Shown here piece after piece: positions 8,209 through 16,001 of a stretch of DNA of 16,001 bases. The stretch covers positions 1-16,001 of the forward strand of contig RFHX01000103.1 in assembly GCA_003695725.1 (NCBI GenBank), given 5' to 3'. The DNA is from J061 sp003695725 [NCBI: Candidatus Schekmanbacteria bacterium]. GTDB taxonomy: Bacteria; Schekmanbacteria; GWA2-38-11. A program made the translations under genes and the position numbers. Each line of letters opens with the position of its first letter. Within the stretch, counting starts at the first letter, position 1. The notes below the pieces were generated by a model, which worked only from the letters and a program-made list of their open reading frames with translations, made no database searches and was not told the origin of the DNA.

Positions 8209-8238
8209 AATATATCACGACCTTGCTTGACAAGTAAA
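8209..8238 (-). promoter_or_regulatory. Weak candidate sigma70-type promoter for the glycan operon
   Basis: On the minus strand TTTACT (8238-8233) is followed after 18 bases by TATATT (8214-8209). The -10 box matches five of six consensus positions, but the -35 match is poor. It would place transcription start about 60 bases before the permease ATG. In such AT-rich sequence this could arise by chance. Confidence 0.3.
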
Positions 8239-8369
8239 GGATTGTAGAGGGTTAACATACTGATTTTGAAATATTTTTCTGTTAATGATTCCTCTTTTTT
8301 TCAGAAACCTTTATGCATTCAAATTCTATCAACACACAAACACTCTTTAATGAATTTTAAAATTTATTT

Positions 8370-8398
8370 TTGGCTGATAAAATAAAGAATGCTATGAT
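8370..8398 (+). promoter_or_regulatory. Probable sigma70-type promoter for the permease/nagZ operon
   Basis: TTGGCT (8370-8375) and TATGAT (8393-8398) are separated by an ideal 17-base spacer; the -10 box matches five of six consensus positions and the -35 box four of six. Directly upstream lies AT-rich sequence with the palindrome AATTTTAAAATT (8353-8364), which could act as an UP element or protein site. Transcription would start near 8405, about 50 bases before the first permease ATG at 8454. Confidence 0.55.
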
Positions 8399-8453
8399 TT
8401 GTTATTATTAACAAAGCTCAAAAATATTAGATTTACAGGATACTTCATCAATA

Positions 8454-9356
8454 ATGGCTAAATATCTTTTAAGAAGGATTCTTCTTGCAATACCTGTTGT
8501 TGCAGGGGTAACAATCATTGTGTTTCTTGTTATCCATCTAGTGCCGGGCGACCCGGTGCAAATGATGTTGGGAGACAACGCCTCAAAAGCAGATATTGAA
8601 GAGTTGCGTCAATTATTGGGGCTCAACAAACCCCTATATATTCAGTTCAAAGATTTTATCTTGAATCTTTTGCAGGGAAATCTTGGAAACTCAATCATAA
8701 CAAAAAGGCCTGTATCAGAGCTTTTAGCAGAAAGATTCCCTGCCACACTTCTTCTTTCACTCTGTTCAATTGCCGTAGCACTCCTTATCTCTCTTCCCCT
8801 TGGAATTGTCTCTGCATGGAAAAAGAATACAGCAATTGACGAAATTTCCCGCGTCCTTTCTCTTCTTGGAATCTCTATACCAAATTTTTGGCTTGGTCCA
8901 ATGCTTATTATTATCTTCTATATAAATTTAAAGATTTTCTCCATTACAGGAATCATACTTCCTGCAATAACATTAGGCACAGGAATGGCCGCTCTTTTGA
9001 CTCGAATGATAAGGTCAACACTGATCGATGTAATCGAGGAAAATTACATTATTACAGCCCGCTCAAAGGGACTTACAAATCTAATCGTAATTTCAAAGCA
9101 TGCACTTAAAAATGCTCTCCTTCCAGTAATCACAATTTTAGGCCTTCAATTTGGAGCGCTTCTTTCCGGAGCCATCATAGTGGAAACTGTCTTCTCTTGG
9201 CCCGGAATTGGGCTTCTGACAATTGAAGCCATAAGCAGAAGGGACTATCCCCTTGTACAGGGATGTATTTTGATAATTGCCACTTCTTATGTCTTTGTAA
9301 ATCTTTTAACGGACATACTTTATGGATTTTTTGATCCGCGAATCAGATATGATTAA
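8454..9356 (+). CDS. DppB/OppB-family peptide ABC transporter permease
   Basis: A 300-aa inner-membrane subunit of a peptide/nickel-type ABC importer. It opens with the family pattern LLRRILLAIPVVAGVTIIVFLVIHLVPGDP (5-34), then GLNKPLYIQF (56-65) and the periplasmic GNLGNSIITKRPV stretch (75-87). The ATPase-contact EAA loop is at 201-224 (TARSKGL ... HALKNALLPV), and the C-terminus DILYGFFDPRIRYD is diagnostic. About six membrane segments are present. The loop between the fourth segment and ILPAITLG (residues 160-170) is some ten residues shorter than in typical members. A weak AGGA site lies 13 bases before the ATG. First gene of the plus-strand operon, it overlaps the second permease gene. 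No binding protein or ATPase gene is alongside, so the substrate (peptide, muropeptide, nickel or other) cannot be assigned. Confidence 0.95.
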   Translation: MAKYLLRRILLAIPVVAGVTIIVFLVIHLVPGDPVQMMLGDNASKADIEELRQLLGLNKPLYIQFKDFILNLLQGNLGNSIITKRPVSELLAERFPATLLLSLCSIAVALLISLPLGIVSAWKKNTAIDEISRVLSLLGISIPNFWLGPMLIIIFYINLKIFSITGIILPAITLGTGMAALLTRMIRSTLIDVIEENYIITARSKGLTNLIVISKHALKNALLPVITILGLQFGALLSGAIIVETVFSWPGIGLLTIEAISRRDYPLVQGCILIIATSYVFVNLLTDILYGFFDPRIRYD

Positions 9357-10185
9357 CAATACATTAAAAGCCATATTAAGAAATCGCCTTGCTTTAATCG
9401 GATTTATAATCGTATCCATTTTCTTTCTAACAGCTCTTTTTGCTCCCTTTCTCACACCCTATAATATTTACGCTCAAAACTTAGAGCAGCGTTTATCGAC
9501 TCCGAGCGCATCCCACCCCCTTGGGCTCGACGAACTTGGAAGAGACATACTGAGCCGAATCATCTATGGTTCAAGAGTATCGTTGAAGGTTGGAGTAATA
9601 ACTGTCACTATCTCATCGATTGTTGGACTCTTAATAGGAACTTTTGCCGGATTCATTGGAGGCAAGGTTGATGAAATCATAATGAGAATCATCGATATAC
9701 TGCTTGCTTTTCCGGGAATACTTCTTGCCATAGCCATAATCGCCATTGTAGGACCGGGTATTGACAATGTCATCTTTGCGCTTTGTATTGTTGGATGGGT
9801 TGGCTATGCGCGGCTTGTTAGGGGACAAACTCTCTCAATCCGTGAAAATGAATATGTTCTTGCCGCAAAAGCTCTGGGAGCGCCTGCCATTAGAACAATC
9901 CTCTTCTACATAATCCCCAATCTTCTCTCTCCTCTGCTCGTCCAAGCAACACTTGGGATAGCAGGCGCAATCGTAGCCGAAGCCTCTTTGAGTTTTTTGG
10001 GACTTGGAGTGCAGGCTCCAACCCCAAGCTGGGGAAGTATGCTCAACGATGGCCAAAGATATCTTTCCGTAGCACCTCATCTCACGGCATTCCCCGGATT
10101 GGCAATAATGGTCGTTGTAATGGGATTCAACTTTCTCGGCGATGGTATGAGAGACATCCTCGACCCTCGAAGCAACAGCAAATGA
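9322..10185 (+). CDS. DppC/OppC-family peptide ABC transporter permease
   Basis: A 287-aa partner permease for the DppB-type protein before it. Features seen: RNRLALIGFIIV (20-31) leading into the first membrane segment, APFLTPYN (41-48), the DppC hallmark HPLGLDELGRDILSRIIYGSR (65-85), an EAA loop at 177-200 (EYVLAAKALGAP ... IIPN), SLSFLGLGVQAPTPSWG (222-238) and a C-terminal GDGMRDILDPR (273-283). The two permeases would form the heterodimeric channel of a five-part importer; the ATPases and periplasmic binding protein must be encoded elsewhere or be shared. The start is uncertain. ATG 9322 has GGA eight bases upstream and overlaps the previous gene by 35 bases. ATG 9349 (MINNTLKAIL) overlaps by only eight bases but lacks a visible ribosome site. 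nagZ follows 64 bases downstream on the same strand. Confidence 0.95.
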   Translation: MDFLIRESDMINNTLKAILRNRLALIGFIIVSIFFLTALFAPFLTPYNIYAQNLEQRLSTPSASHPLGLDELGRDILSRIIYGSRVSLKVGVITVTISSIVGLLIGTFAGFIGGKVDEIIMRIIDILLAFPGILLAIAIIAIVGPGIDNVIFALCIVGWVGYARLVRGQTLSIRENEYVLAAKALGAPAIRTILFYIIPNLLSPLLVQATLGIAGAIVAEASLSFLGLGVQAPTPSWGSMLNDGQRYLSVAPHLTAFPGLAIMVVVMGFNFLGDGMRDILDPRSNSK

Positions 10186-10249
10186 TTTTCACCAAGACAT
10201 ACAATGGTTATATTTAAAAAACAGGTAATTATAAAAAGAAAAAGATGAA

Positions 10250-11344
10250 ATGACTTTAAAAGAAAAGATAAGCTCATTGATCTTTGCCGGCTTTAAGGGA
10301 GGGGATTTCAGCGGCATCCAAAGACTGATTGCAAAGTATCCTGTTGGTGGAGTTATATTTTTCAAAAGAAATATCAGGGCTCCAAAAGAGCTTAAAGAAC
10401 TAATAGAAAAGATAAAAAAATTTTCTTATGAAAAATGGGGAAAAATTCCCTTCATCGCAGTTGACCAAGAAGGCGGGAGAGTTTCACGCTTGGAATCGCC
10501 ATTTTCAATCCTTCCGTCAAATGCCGAAATAGGAAAACATAAATCAAAGGAACTTGCATATCTGAAATCCCGCCTTATTGGCCTTGAGCTTTATGCCGTC
10601 GGATTCAATCTTGATTTTTACCCCGTCCTCGATTTGCATACAAATCCCAAAAATAGAGTAATTGGCGACAGAGCATTTGGCAGCGATCCAATGCTCGTAT
10701 CAATGCTCGGCGAAGAATCGGTTAAAGGACTTCATTCAGCAGGAATTTTGGCAGTAGGGAAACATTTTCCCGGTCATGGCGATACTACCGAAGATTCTCA
10801 TATGGAATTGCCTGTAATATCCCGTCCATTGGAGGAACTTCTTAAAAGGGAAATAATTCCTTTTGAAAGGGCAATAGAAGCAGGAGTCGATGCAATAATG
10901 CCTGCTCATATAGTCAACAAAGAAATCGATGACAATCTCATTCCGGCAACATTTTCCAATAAAATACTTTCAGGATTATTACGCAAACAACTTTCATTCC
11001 GAGGCATTATCATTTCTGACGACCTTGAAATGAAAGCTATCTCCGACAATTATTCCATTTATGATTCGGTAGTATTTTCAGTGAAGGCAGGAGTTGATAT
11101 GCTTTTAATTTGTCACAGCTTTGAAAAACAGCTTGAAGCTATAGAATCGCTTGAAAAAGCAGTAAAAAACGGCGAACTCGAAGAATCCCGTATTGATGCC
11201 TCCCTTAAAAGAATTGAAAAGATAAAAGAGAAAGAAGCGAAGTTTCCGAAACCTCAGTTTCCTGATGCAGATATAGAAGAAATATTGAATATGCCCGAAT
11301 TTGATTCGATTCGCCAAAGGATTGCTACATTACTTGAAAGCTGA
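10250..11344 (+). CDS. nagZ: Beta-N-acetylglucosaminidase NagZ (GH3)
   Basis: A 364-aa family 3 glycoside hydrolase that removes terminal beta-linked N-acetylglucosamine from muropeptides during peptidoglycan recycling. Visible motifs are VDQEGGRVSRL (71-81), NRVIGDRAFGSDP (135-147), KHFPGHGDTTEDSH (171-184) with the D182-x-H184 catalytic dyad characteristic of NagZ, and IISDDLEM (254-261), in which D257 is the expected nucleophile. Residues about 330-364 form a short charged tail beyond the barrel. There is no signal peptide, so it should act in the cytoplasm, as in Gram-negative NagZ. The ATG at 10250 begins MTLKEKISSL; the ribosome site is weak and purine-rich. It is probably cotranscribed with the two upstream permeases, which fits recycling of imported muropeptides. 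The stop faces the mreD stop with only five bases between. Confidence 0.95.
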   Translation: MTLKEKISSLIFAGFKGGDFSGIQRLIAKYPVGGVIFFKRNIRAPKELKELIEKIKKFSYEKWGKIPFIAVDQEGGRVSRLESPFSILPSNAEIGKHKSKELAYLKSRLIGLELYAVGFNLDFYPVLDLHTNPKNRVIGDRAFGSDPMLVSMLGEESVKGLHSAGILAVGKHFPGHGDTTEDSHMELPVISRPLEELLKREIIPFERAIEAGVDAIMPAHIVNKEIDDNLIPATFSNKILSGLLRKQLSFRGIIISDDLEMKAISDNYSIYDSVVFSVKAGVDMLLICHSFEKQLEAIESLEKAVKNGELEESRIDASLKRIEKIKEKEAKFPKPQFPDADIEEILNMPEFDSIRQRIATLLES

Positions 11345-11349
11345 AGAAT

Positions 11350-11862
11350 TCAAAGAGTCCTTCTTCTCCTACTCTCAAAAAGAGCCCTTTCCATTATAAA
11401 TGTCAAGAATAGCTTTACAATGATGAAAAAGAAGAAGTTCAAAAGAAGTTGCAATCCAAAAGATTCCAAAAAAAATAAAATCGTATCGCTTTCAAATTTT
11501 CTTAAATACCCCAAATATATAAAGTTTGTCCAAAGTGTGGAAAATGTGAAAATGGTTAAATAAAGAGATTGGAAAACTATACTTTCAATCTCAATATACT
11601 CCTTTATGCTTTGAATTATAAATGCTGCCAAAAGATAAGATATTGAAAAAATACCTACATTGCCGGAAGAAAAGACATCAGCTGTAATACCTGCAGTCAA
11701 TCCAAAGAAAAGACCTTCTTTCCAATTTAGCCATTGTTGAATTAAAATCAGCACAAGAAGCAGAAAATCCGGAATAACCTCACTTCCATAGAGATTATTC
11801 CAGCCGAGACTTTGAACTATGTATGTAAAAAAAAGCAGCAATAGTAGTTTTAAATAATTCAT
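11350..11862 (-). CDS. mreD: Rod shape-determining protein MreD
   Basis: A 170-aa, very hydrophobic inner-membrane protein with about five or six membrane segments, the size and profile of MreD. It begins MNYLKLLLLLFFTYIVQSLG, has PDFLLLVLILIQQWLNWKEG (31-50) and FGLTAGITADVFSSGNVG (53-70), which matches the conserved MreD G-x3-D-x-(6)-G-x-G region, and ends in a basic RRRRTL tail. MreD links MreC and MreB with the elongasome that inserts lateral wall peptidoglycan. Its ATG overlaps the mreC stop by four bases (ATGA), so translation is coupled. It is the last gene of its unit and converges on nagZ. Assignment rests on membrane pattern, motif and position, because MreD is poorly conserved in sequence. 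Confidence 0.92.
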   Translation of the reverse strand: MNYLKLLLLLFFTYIVQSLGWNNLYGSEVIPDFLLLVLILIQQWLNWKEGLFFGLTAGITADVFSSGNVGIFSISYLLAAFIIQSIKEYIEIESIVFQSLYLTIFTFSTLWTNFIYLGYLRKFESDTILFFLESFGLQLLLNFFFFIIVKLFLTFIMERALFESRRRRTL

Positions 11863-12674
11863 CGTTCTTCGCTTGCTTCATCAATGAAAGGTAGAGATAT
11901 AGAAGGAATCACAAAGACATAGTCGATTTTACTTACATCCAAAAGAGGCGAAGCTTCAATGTCATGAAAAACACTCTTCTTCTCACTTGATACCTTTTCA
12001 ATAACTCCAACCTTGAATCCCGGCGGATAAACCCCTCCTCTGCCCGAGGAGTAGATTAAATCTCCCTTCGAAACCTTTTTCTCAACATCAACATATTCAA
12101 CTGTGCTCTTAACTCCTCCCCTAAAAACTCCTCTCACCTTTTTCTCTCCAATAAGCACATCAACACCTATGTCTGGATGAGTTATCAAATAAACCAATGA
12201 AACATTCGACCCAGCTTTAACTATTTTTCCAACAATCAAATCCTCAAAGACTACTGCATCACCCCTCTTTACGCCATCATCCGTACCGCAGCCAATGAAA
12301 ATTGAGCGGCTATTGGATGTAATTCCCGACATTAATACTTCAGCGCCTATGGCTTTAAATTTTTTTCTTGCCGGCATATTGAGAAGTTTGCGCAACCTTT
12401 GATTTTCATCCAATATATTTCGATAGTATGCATTGTGCATTCTTTGCTGATTCTCTTCTATTCCCCTTCTCACAGATTCATCATATCTATTTGGAAGATT
12501 ATAGATATCTGTTGCAACAAAGGAAACCCATTTGAAAATGCTTCCAACAAACCATTCTGTTTTGACTGCAAAGGAAGAAAAAGGAATCAAACCATATTGA
12601 TTTGAAACAATGATGAAAAGACAAAGAAGTATAAGAAGGACCAATTTTTTGTATTTTAGAAAAAAATTAATCAT
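11859..12674 (-). CDS. mreC: Cell shape protein MreC
   Basis: A 271-aa bitopic inner-membrane protein, the periplasmic scaffold of the rod elongation complex. It has a short basic cytoplasmic start (FFLKYKKL), one membrane segment at about 10-26 (LVLLILLCLFIIVSNQ) and a coiled-coil of roughly 60-97 (ENQQRMHNAYYRNILDENQRL). The double beta-barrel MreC domain follows from about 105 to 255, with GTDDGVKRGDAV, VYLITHPDIGVDVLIG and VRGVFRGG, then KGDLIYSSGRGGVYPPGFKVG. The final 15 residues are acidic. Length is normal for the family. The ribosome site is weak (AAAGAT). An 85-base spacer separates it from mreB upstream, and it overlaps mreD downstream by four bases. Confidence 0.96.
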   Translation of the reverse strand: MINFFLKYKKLVLLILLCLFIIVSNQYGLIPFSSFAVKTEWFVGSIFKWVSFVATDIYNLPNRYDESVRRGIEENQQRMHNAYYRNILDENQRLRKLLNMPARKKFKAIGAEVLMSGITSNSRSIFIGCGTDDGVKRGDAVVFEDLIVGKIVKAGSNVSLVYLITHPDIGVDVLIGEKKVRGVFRGGVKSTVEYVDVEKKVSKGDLIYSSGRGGVYPPGFKVGVIEKVSSEKKSVFHDIEASPLLDVSKIDYVFVIPSISLPFIDEASEER

Positions 12675-12728
12675 AAAATCTTTGTGCAGATAATGAAAAA
12701 TTCAGCAAAGAAGGCGGTTTATCAAATT

Positions 12729-12751
12729 ACAAGAATTCTTGTCTCTGACAA
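12729..12751. repeat. Overlapping inverted repeats in the mreB-mreC spacer
   Basis: A perfect 14-bp palindrome ACAAGAATTCTTGT (12729-12742) overlaps a second inverted repeat, TTGTC-TCT-GACAA (12739-12751). The shared TTGT bases mean only one stem can form at a time. Neither stem is followed by a T run in the direction of mre transcription (the T run lies before it), so it does not read as an intrinsic terminator. It could be a protein site or a minor RNA element, or chance in AT-rich sequence. Confidence 0.45.
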
Positions 12752-12759
12752 AAAAATTT

Positions 12760-13785
<1,026 letters not shown>

Positions 13786-14343
13786 TTAGCTTTTCTCCTG
13801 AATATAGGTTTTTACTTTAATCACTGCTTTTAGAAATCTCATATCCTTAGAAGATTTCGGCTGAATTTCAAGCTCGTCAATATAAATAAAGTTTCTGTAA
13901 TTTTCAATCTTAGATAGAAAATTTACAAGTTCTTCTGTATTTATACCATCTACAGTAAATTTTAAAGAAAGTTCCTTAAAATCCCCTACTCTTCTTGAAA
14001 GTGGTTTCATATCTCCAACATTTGCCTCTATGTTGGCTGACCTTGAAATCCTGAGAATCATTGATGAAATATCAGTGCCGCGCGGGGGAAGAGAAGATAT
14101 GAATCTGCCGTATTTTTCATTTATCCCATTGAATTCGCTCTCAATCTGCTTAAGCTCTTTTAAGACAGAAAGATTCTTCTCATATCTGACTTTCTCTTTT
14201 GTTAAAGGTGAAAAGATGAAAAATGACAAGACAAAATAAACAATAGCAACTACAAGTACTACACCTCCTATCGAGGCAATAATTCTGTCTCTTTCAGAAA
14301 GTTCATCGAGTTTGAGTTTTTTTGAAAGTTCCACAAAAGCCAC
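13786..14343 (-). CDS. gspM: Type II secretion GspM / PilO-like inner-membrane protein
   Basis: A 185-aa bitopic protein with a short cytoplasmic start (LKLDELSERDRIIASIGG, 10-27), one membrane helix at about 23-45, a coiled-coil of about 50-82 and a small periplasmic domain (about 100-183) of ferredoxin-like alternating strands and helices (SLKFTVDGINTEELVNFLSKIENY). SERDR before the helix and SPL after it are typical of GspM; PilO of type IV pili has the same layout. It should pair with the GspL-like protein encoded just upstream to form the inner-membrane platform. Start choice is uncertain. GTG 14343 lies three bases after the gspL stop. GTG 14334, three codons on, has AAGGTGG ideally placed before it and may be the true start (182 aa). 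mreB follows after three bases. Confidence 0.82.
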   Translation of the reverse strand: MAFVELSKKLKLDELSERDRIIASIGGVVLVVAIVYFVLSFFIFSPLTKEKVRYEKNLSVLKELKQIESEFNGINEKYGRFISSLPPRGTDISSMILRISRSANIEANVGDMKPLSRRVGDFKELSLKFTVDGINTEELVNFLSKIENYRNFIYIDELEIQPKSSKDMRFLKAVIKVKTYIQEKS

Positions 14344-14346
14344 CTT

Positions 14347-15894
14347 TTATTTCTTCAGTTTTACTTCCATTTTAAAGTTTGACAGTTCGCTCCTTTTATT
14401 TTTTTCGATCTTTTTAATTTCTACATTTTCAAATATATCAACACCCATCAGCTTATTTTTAAATTTGTCAATTTCGTCAACATTCTTTACTTCGCCATTG
14501 ATATCAACCTTTCTTCTCTGAAATGACAATTTATCAAGCGAAATAGTCCATCCTTTCTCCATATTTTTGCTCAAAGCATCCAATACCTCTAAAGGCGAAA
14601 TATTTATCCCCAATAATTCTTCAAAGTTTTCTGCTTTATCCTTCAACTCCTCGACGCTTTGTCTTGCCTGCACGACAGGATCAACAATTTTTCCTGAAGG
14701 CGACATCGACCTGTAGATACTCTCAATTGATTTATCGATTTCATCATTGACCTTTCTCAGCTGGTAGAGAGAGAATACGGAATTTACACAATAAAGAAGA
14801 AATATTAAGGCTAAGAATATTGAAACATTTCTAATTCGCCTCTTGAATTTTGCGTCAATCCATTCATAAGAATACTCTTCTTTTCTGAAATTAATCTTTC
14901 TTCTATTGAATCCTAATTCAGCAAGAGCTGTGGTAAGTGCTTTGCTGTAAATAGGTTTCTTAGGGTCGTCATCAGTTTTTACATATTCAAATGATACAGG
15001 AAATTCCAAGATTTCCGTAGAAATAGCAGTTGCATCCTTTAATCTTTCACAGATTTCGGGAATAAAAGCTCCTTTGCCTGTAACAAAAAGCTTTTCAATT
15101 CTTTCATTTGGATGCTTTGCTTCATAGACAGCAAATGCAATAAGGATCTCTTTTGATATATTCTTGGCATAATCAGCTACCAATTCTGAATATTCATCTC
15201 TATTTGTCGATGAAAATAAACTCTTTTCAGCTTCATTCAAATCAGAATTATTCTTCTTTGCAACTTTTCCGACAAGGGCAAGAAAGTCAGAGCTAAACCT
15301 TCTCGAAAAGCAGGGAATTTGATTACTATGAATCGACAATGAAGCAAAGCTGTTTCCTATATCTACTATTGCATATGCCTGACCTTTCGATGCCTCCCTA
15401 TCCTTTGACGGCAAAGAGAGGCAATAAGGAGAAAAGGTTATAATCTTGGGCTGTATTCCAATAGATTCAAACAATTCAAGAGAATCTTTAATATCTTTTT
15501 TCTTCACTACATAGGCAATAACTTTATTATTTTGGGGTGCAATTTCTTTTATATCAAAATCAACTATAACCTCTTCAGGAGAAAAAGGTATGCTTTGCTC
15601 AATATCAAACTTTAAAATCTTTTCTATCCTTGATCTTTCTTTAAATGGAAGTGATATTTCTCTGATAAGCGTCTTATCTGTATTCAATGAAAAAACATAA
15701 TCATCTGAATAAAGCTGAAATTCTTCAAGTGCTTCCTTGATAATCGATGAAAGAGGCGGTTTATTTCCATTATCAGAAAGGGCAATTACTTTTTCAATGG
15801 CTCTAATTTTTGCATTTCCTTTGACAGGCTTTTCAACCTGCACAAATTTCACCGAATAATCGTCTATATCAATGCCTAAAACTCTTCTTGCCAT
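14347..15894 (-). CDS. gspL: Type II secretion GspL-like protein (PilM-like ATPase domain fused to PilN-like domain)
   Basis: A 515-aa protein with an actin/FtsA-fold cytoplasmic domain (about 1-335), one membrane helix (about 357-376), a coiled-coil (380-425) and a periplasmic ferredoxin-like domain (about 430-515). Motifs: MARRVLGIDIDDYSVKFVQV at the start (PilM-type phosphate-1 loop), LKFDIEQSIPFSPEEVIVDF (94-113), AIVDIGNSFASLSI (175-188) and VTGKGAFIPEI (271-281). INFRKEEY (334-341) just before the helix is the PilN/GspL junction signature. The cytoplasmic part is as long as a full PilM, so this is in effect a PilM-PilN fusion, which is how GspL of many delta-type bacteria is built. It should recruit the GspE ATPase and GspM to the secretion platform. 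PilM/PilN of a type IV pilus is the alternative, but the fusion and GspM-type partner favour type II secretion. The ATG at 15894 has AAGG nine bases upstream. Confidence 0.87.
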   Translation of the reverse strand: MARRVLGIDIDDYSVKFVQVEKPVKGNAKIRAIEKVIALSDNGNKPPLSSIIKEALEEFQLYSDDYVFSLNTDKTLIREISLPFKERSRIEKILKFDIEQSIPFSPEEVIVDFDIKEIAPQNNKVIAYVVKKKDIKDSLELFESIGIQPKIITFSPYCLSLPSKDREASKGQAYAIVDIGNSFASLSIHSNQIPCFSRRFSSDFLALVGKVAKKNNSDLNEAEKSLFSSTNRDEYSELVADYAKNISKEILIAFAVYEAKHPNERIEKLFVTGKGAFIPEICERLKDATAISTEILEFPVSFEYVKTDDDPKKPIYSKALTTALAELGFNRRKINFRKEEYSYEWIDAKFKRRIRNVSIFLALIFLLYCVNSVFSLYQLRKVNDEIDKSIESIYRSMSPSGKIVDPVVQARQSVEELKDKAENFEELLGINISPLEVLDALSKNMEKGWTISLDKLSFQRRKVDINGEVKNVDEIDKFKNKLMGVDIFENVEIKKIEKNKRSELSNFKMEVKLKK

Positions 15895-15926
15895 TCAAAG
15901 CAACCTTATCTTAGTTTAACTTATAA

Positions 15927-15955
15927 TTTTTATCATTAAAGGCATACTTATTCAA
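15927..15955 (-). promoter_or_regulatory. Weak candidate promoter before gspL
   Basis: The 107 bases from 15895 to the window end are AT-rich with stops in all minus-strand frames, so they look non-coding. On the minus strand TTGAAT (15955-15950) and TAAAAA (15932-15927) are 17 bases apart, about 30 bases before the gspL ATG. Each box matches four of six consensus positions. The gspLM-mreBCD unit may start here, or be read from a secretion operon beyond the edge. Confidence 0.25.
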
Positions 15956-16001
15956 TAAGAATAATACTAAATCAGTGCATTATCACTCTATTTTTTAATA
16001 C

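Larger units (their letters stand above)
8142..8453. other. Divergent intergenic control region (312 bp)
   Basis: This is the only stretch above 300 bases without a gene. It separates the leftward glycan-export operon from the rightward permease/nagZ operon and should hold promoters for both. It is strongly AT-rich. A good rightward promoter lies at 8370-8398, and a 12-bp AT palindrome (AATTTTAAAATT, 8353-8364) sits just upstream of it. A weaker leftward promoter lies at 8209-8238. I saw no tRNA, convincing terminator, riboswitch-like structure or open frame with a ribosome site. Confidence 0.75.

Noticed and set aside
8227-8232. Perfect TTGACA -35 box on the plus strand
   Set aside because: No acceptable -10 box lies 16-18 bases downstream; the best match there is GGTTAA.
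8275-8308. TTTCTG ... CAGAAA repeat in the divergent spacer as a terminator
   Set aside because: Short stem, about 20-base loop and no GC-rich pairing; both flanking genes point away from it, so no terminator is expected.
9564-10080. Minus-strand open frames of 69-81 codons
   Set aside because: They are antisense to the strongly conserved DppC-type permease and are composed of reverse-complement shadows of its codons.
11342-11367. GAAGAA ... TTCTTC inverted repeat at the nagZ/mreD junction as a bidirectional terminator
   Set aside because: The stem is six AT-rich pairs with a twelve-base loop and no following T run; too weak to call.

Overview
The window is AT-rich, densely coding bacterial DNA with short spacers and many 4-8 base gene overlaps. 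Lipopolysaccharide/O-antigen-type ABC export genes, a type II secretion GspL/GspM pair and a cytoplasmic-type NagZ point to a diderm (Gram-negative) bacterium. MreBCD suggests a rod-shaped cell. The set would suit a low-GC, deep-branching, probably anaerobic lineage of the Desulfobacterota/Nitrospirota/Schekmanbacteria kind, but the sequence does not fix the taxon. No rRNA, tRNA, CRISPR array, insertion sequence or phage gene was found.

Region 1 (1-8141, all minus strand) is a surface-glycan operon. In transcription order it holds an ABC-2 permease (Wzm-like), an ABC ATPase (Wzt-like) with an unusual tryptophan-rich C-terminal domain, two paralogous glycosyltransferases (380 and 390 aa), a B12-binding-domain radical SAM protein, and two further paralogous GT4 glycosyltransferases. 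The last of these runs off the left edge of the window. The genes abut or overlap (ATGA junctions, a TTG start overlapping the previous stop), so they are probably translated as one coupled unit. The likely job is assembly, modification and export of a polysaccharide or O-antigen-like glycan.

Region 2 (8142-8453) is the only long non-coding stretch. It is a divergent control region with a good sigma70-type promoter facing right and a weaker candidate facing left.

Region 3 (8454-11344, plus strand) holds two DppB/DppC-family permease subunits followed by the beta-N-acetylglucosaminidase nagZ. No binding protein or ATPase gene is present. The context suggests uptake or recycling of peptides, perhaps muropeptides, but the substrate is inferred.

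Region 4 (11350-15894, minus strand) reads gspL - gspM - mreB - mreC - mreD in transcription order. A type II secretion inner-membrane platform pair lies directly upstream of the cell-elongation genes, with only 3 bases between gspM and mreB. mreD converges on nagZ with 5 bases between their stop codons, and the usual downstream mrdA/rodA genes are absent at this locus.

The most notable items are the non-canonical Wzt C-terminal domain, the radical SAM gene placed between two duplicated glycosyltransferase pairs, the gspLM-mreBCD linkage, and the orphan permease pair with nagZ.
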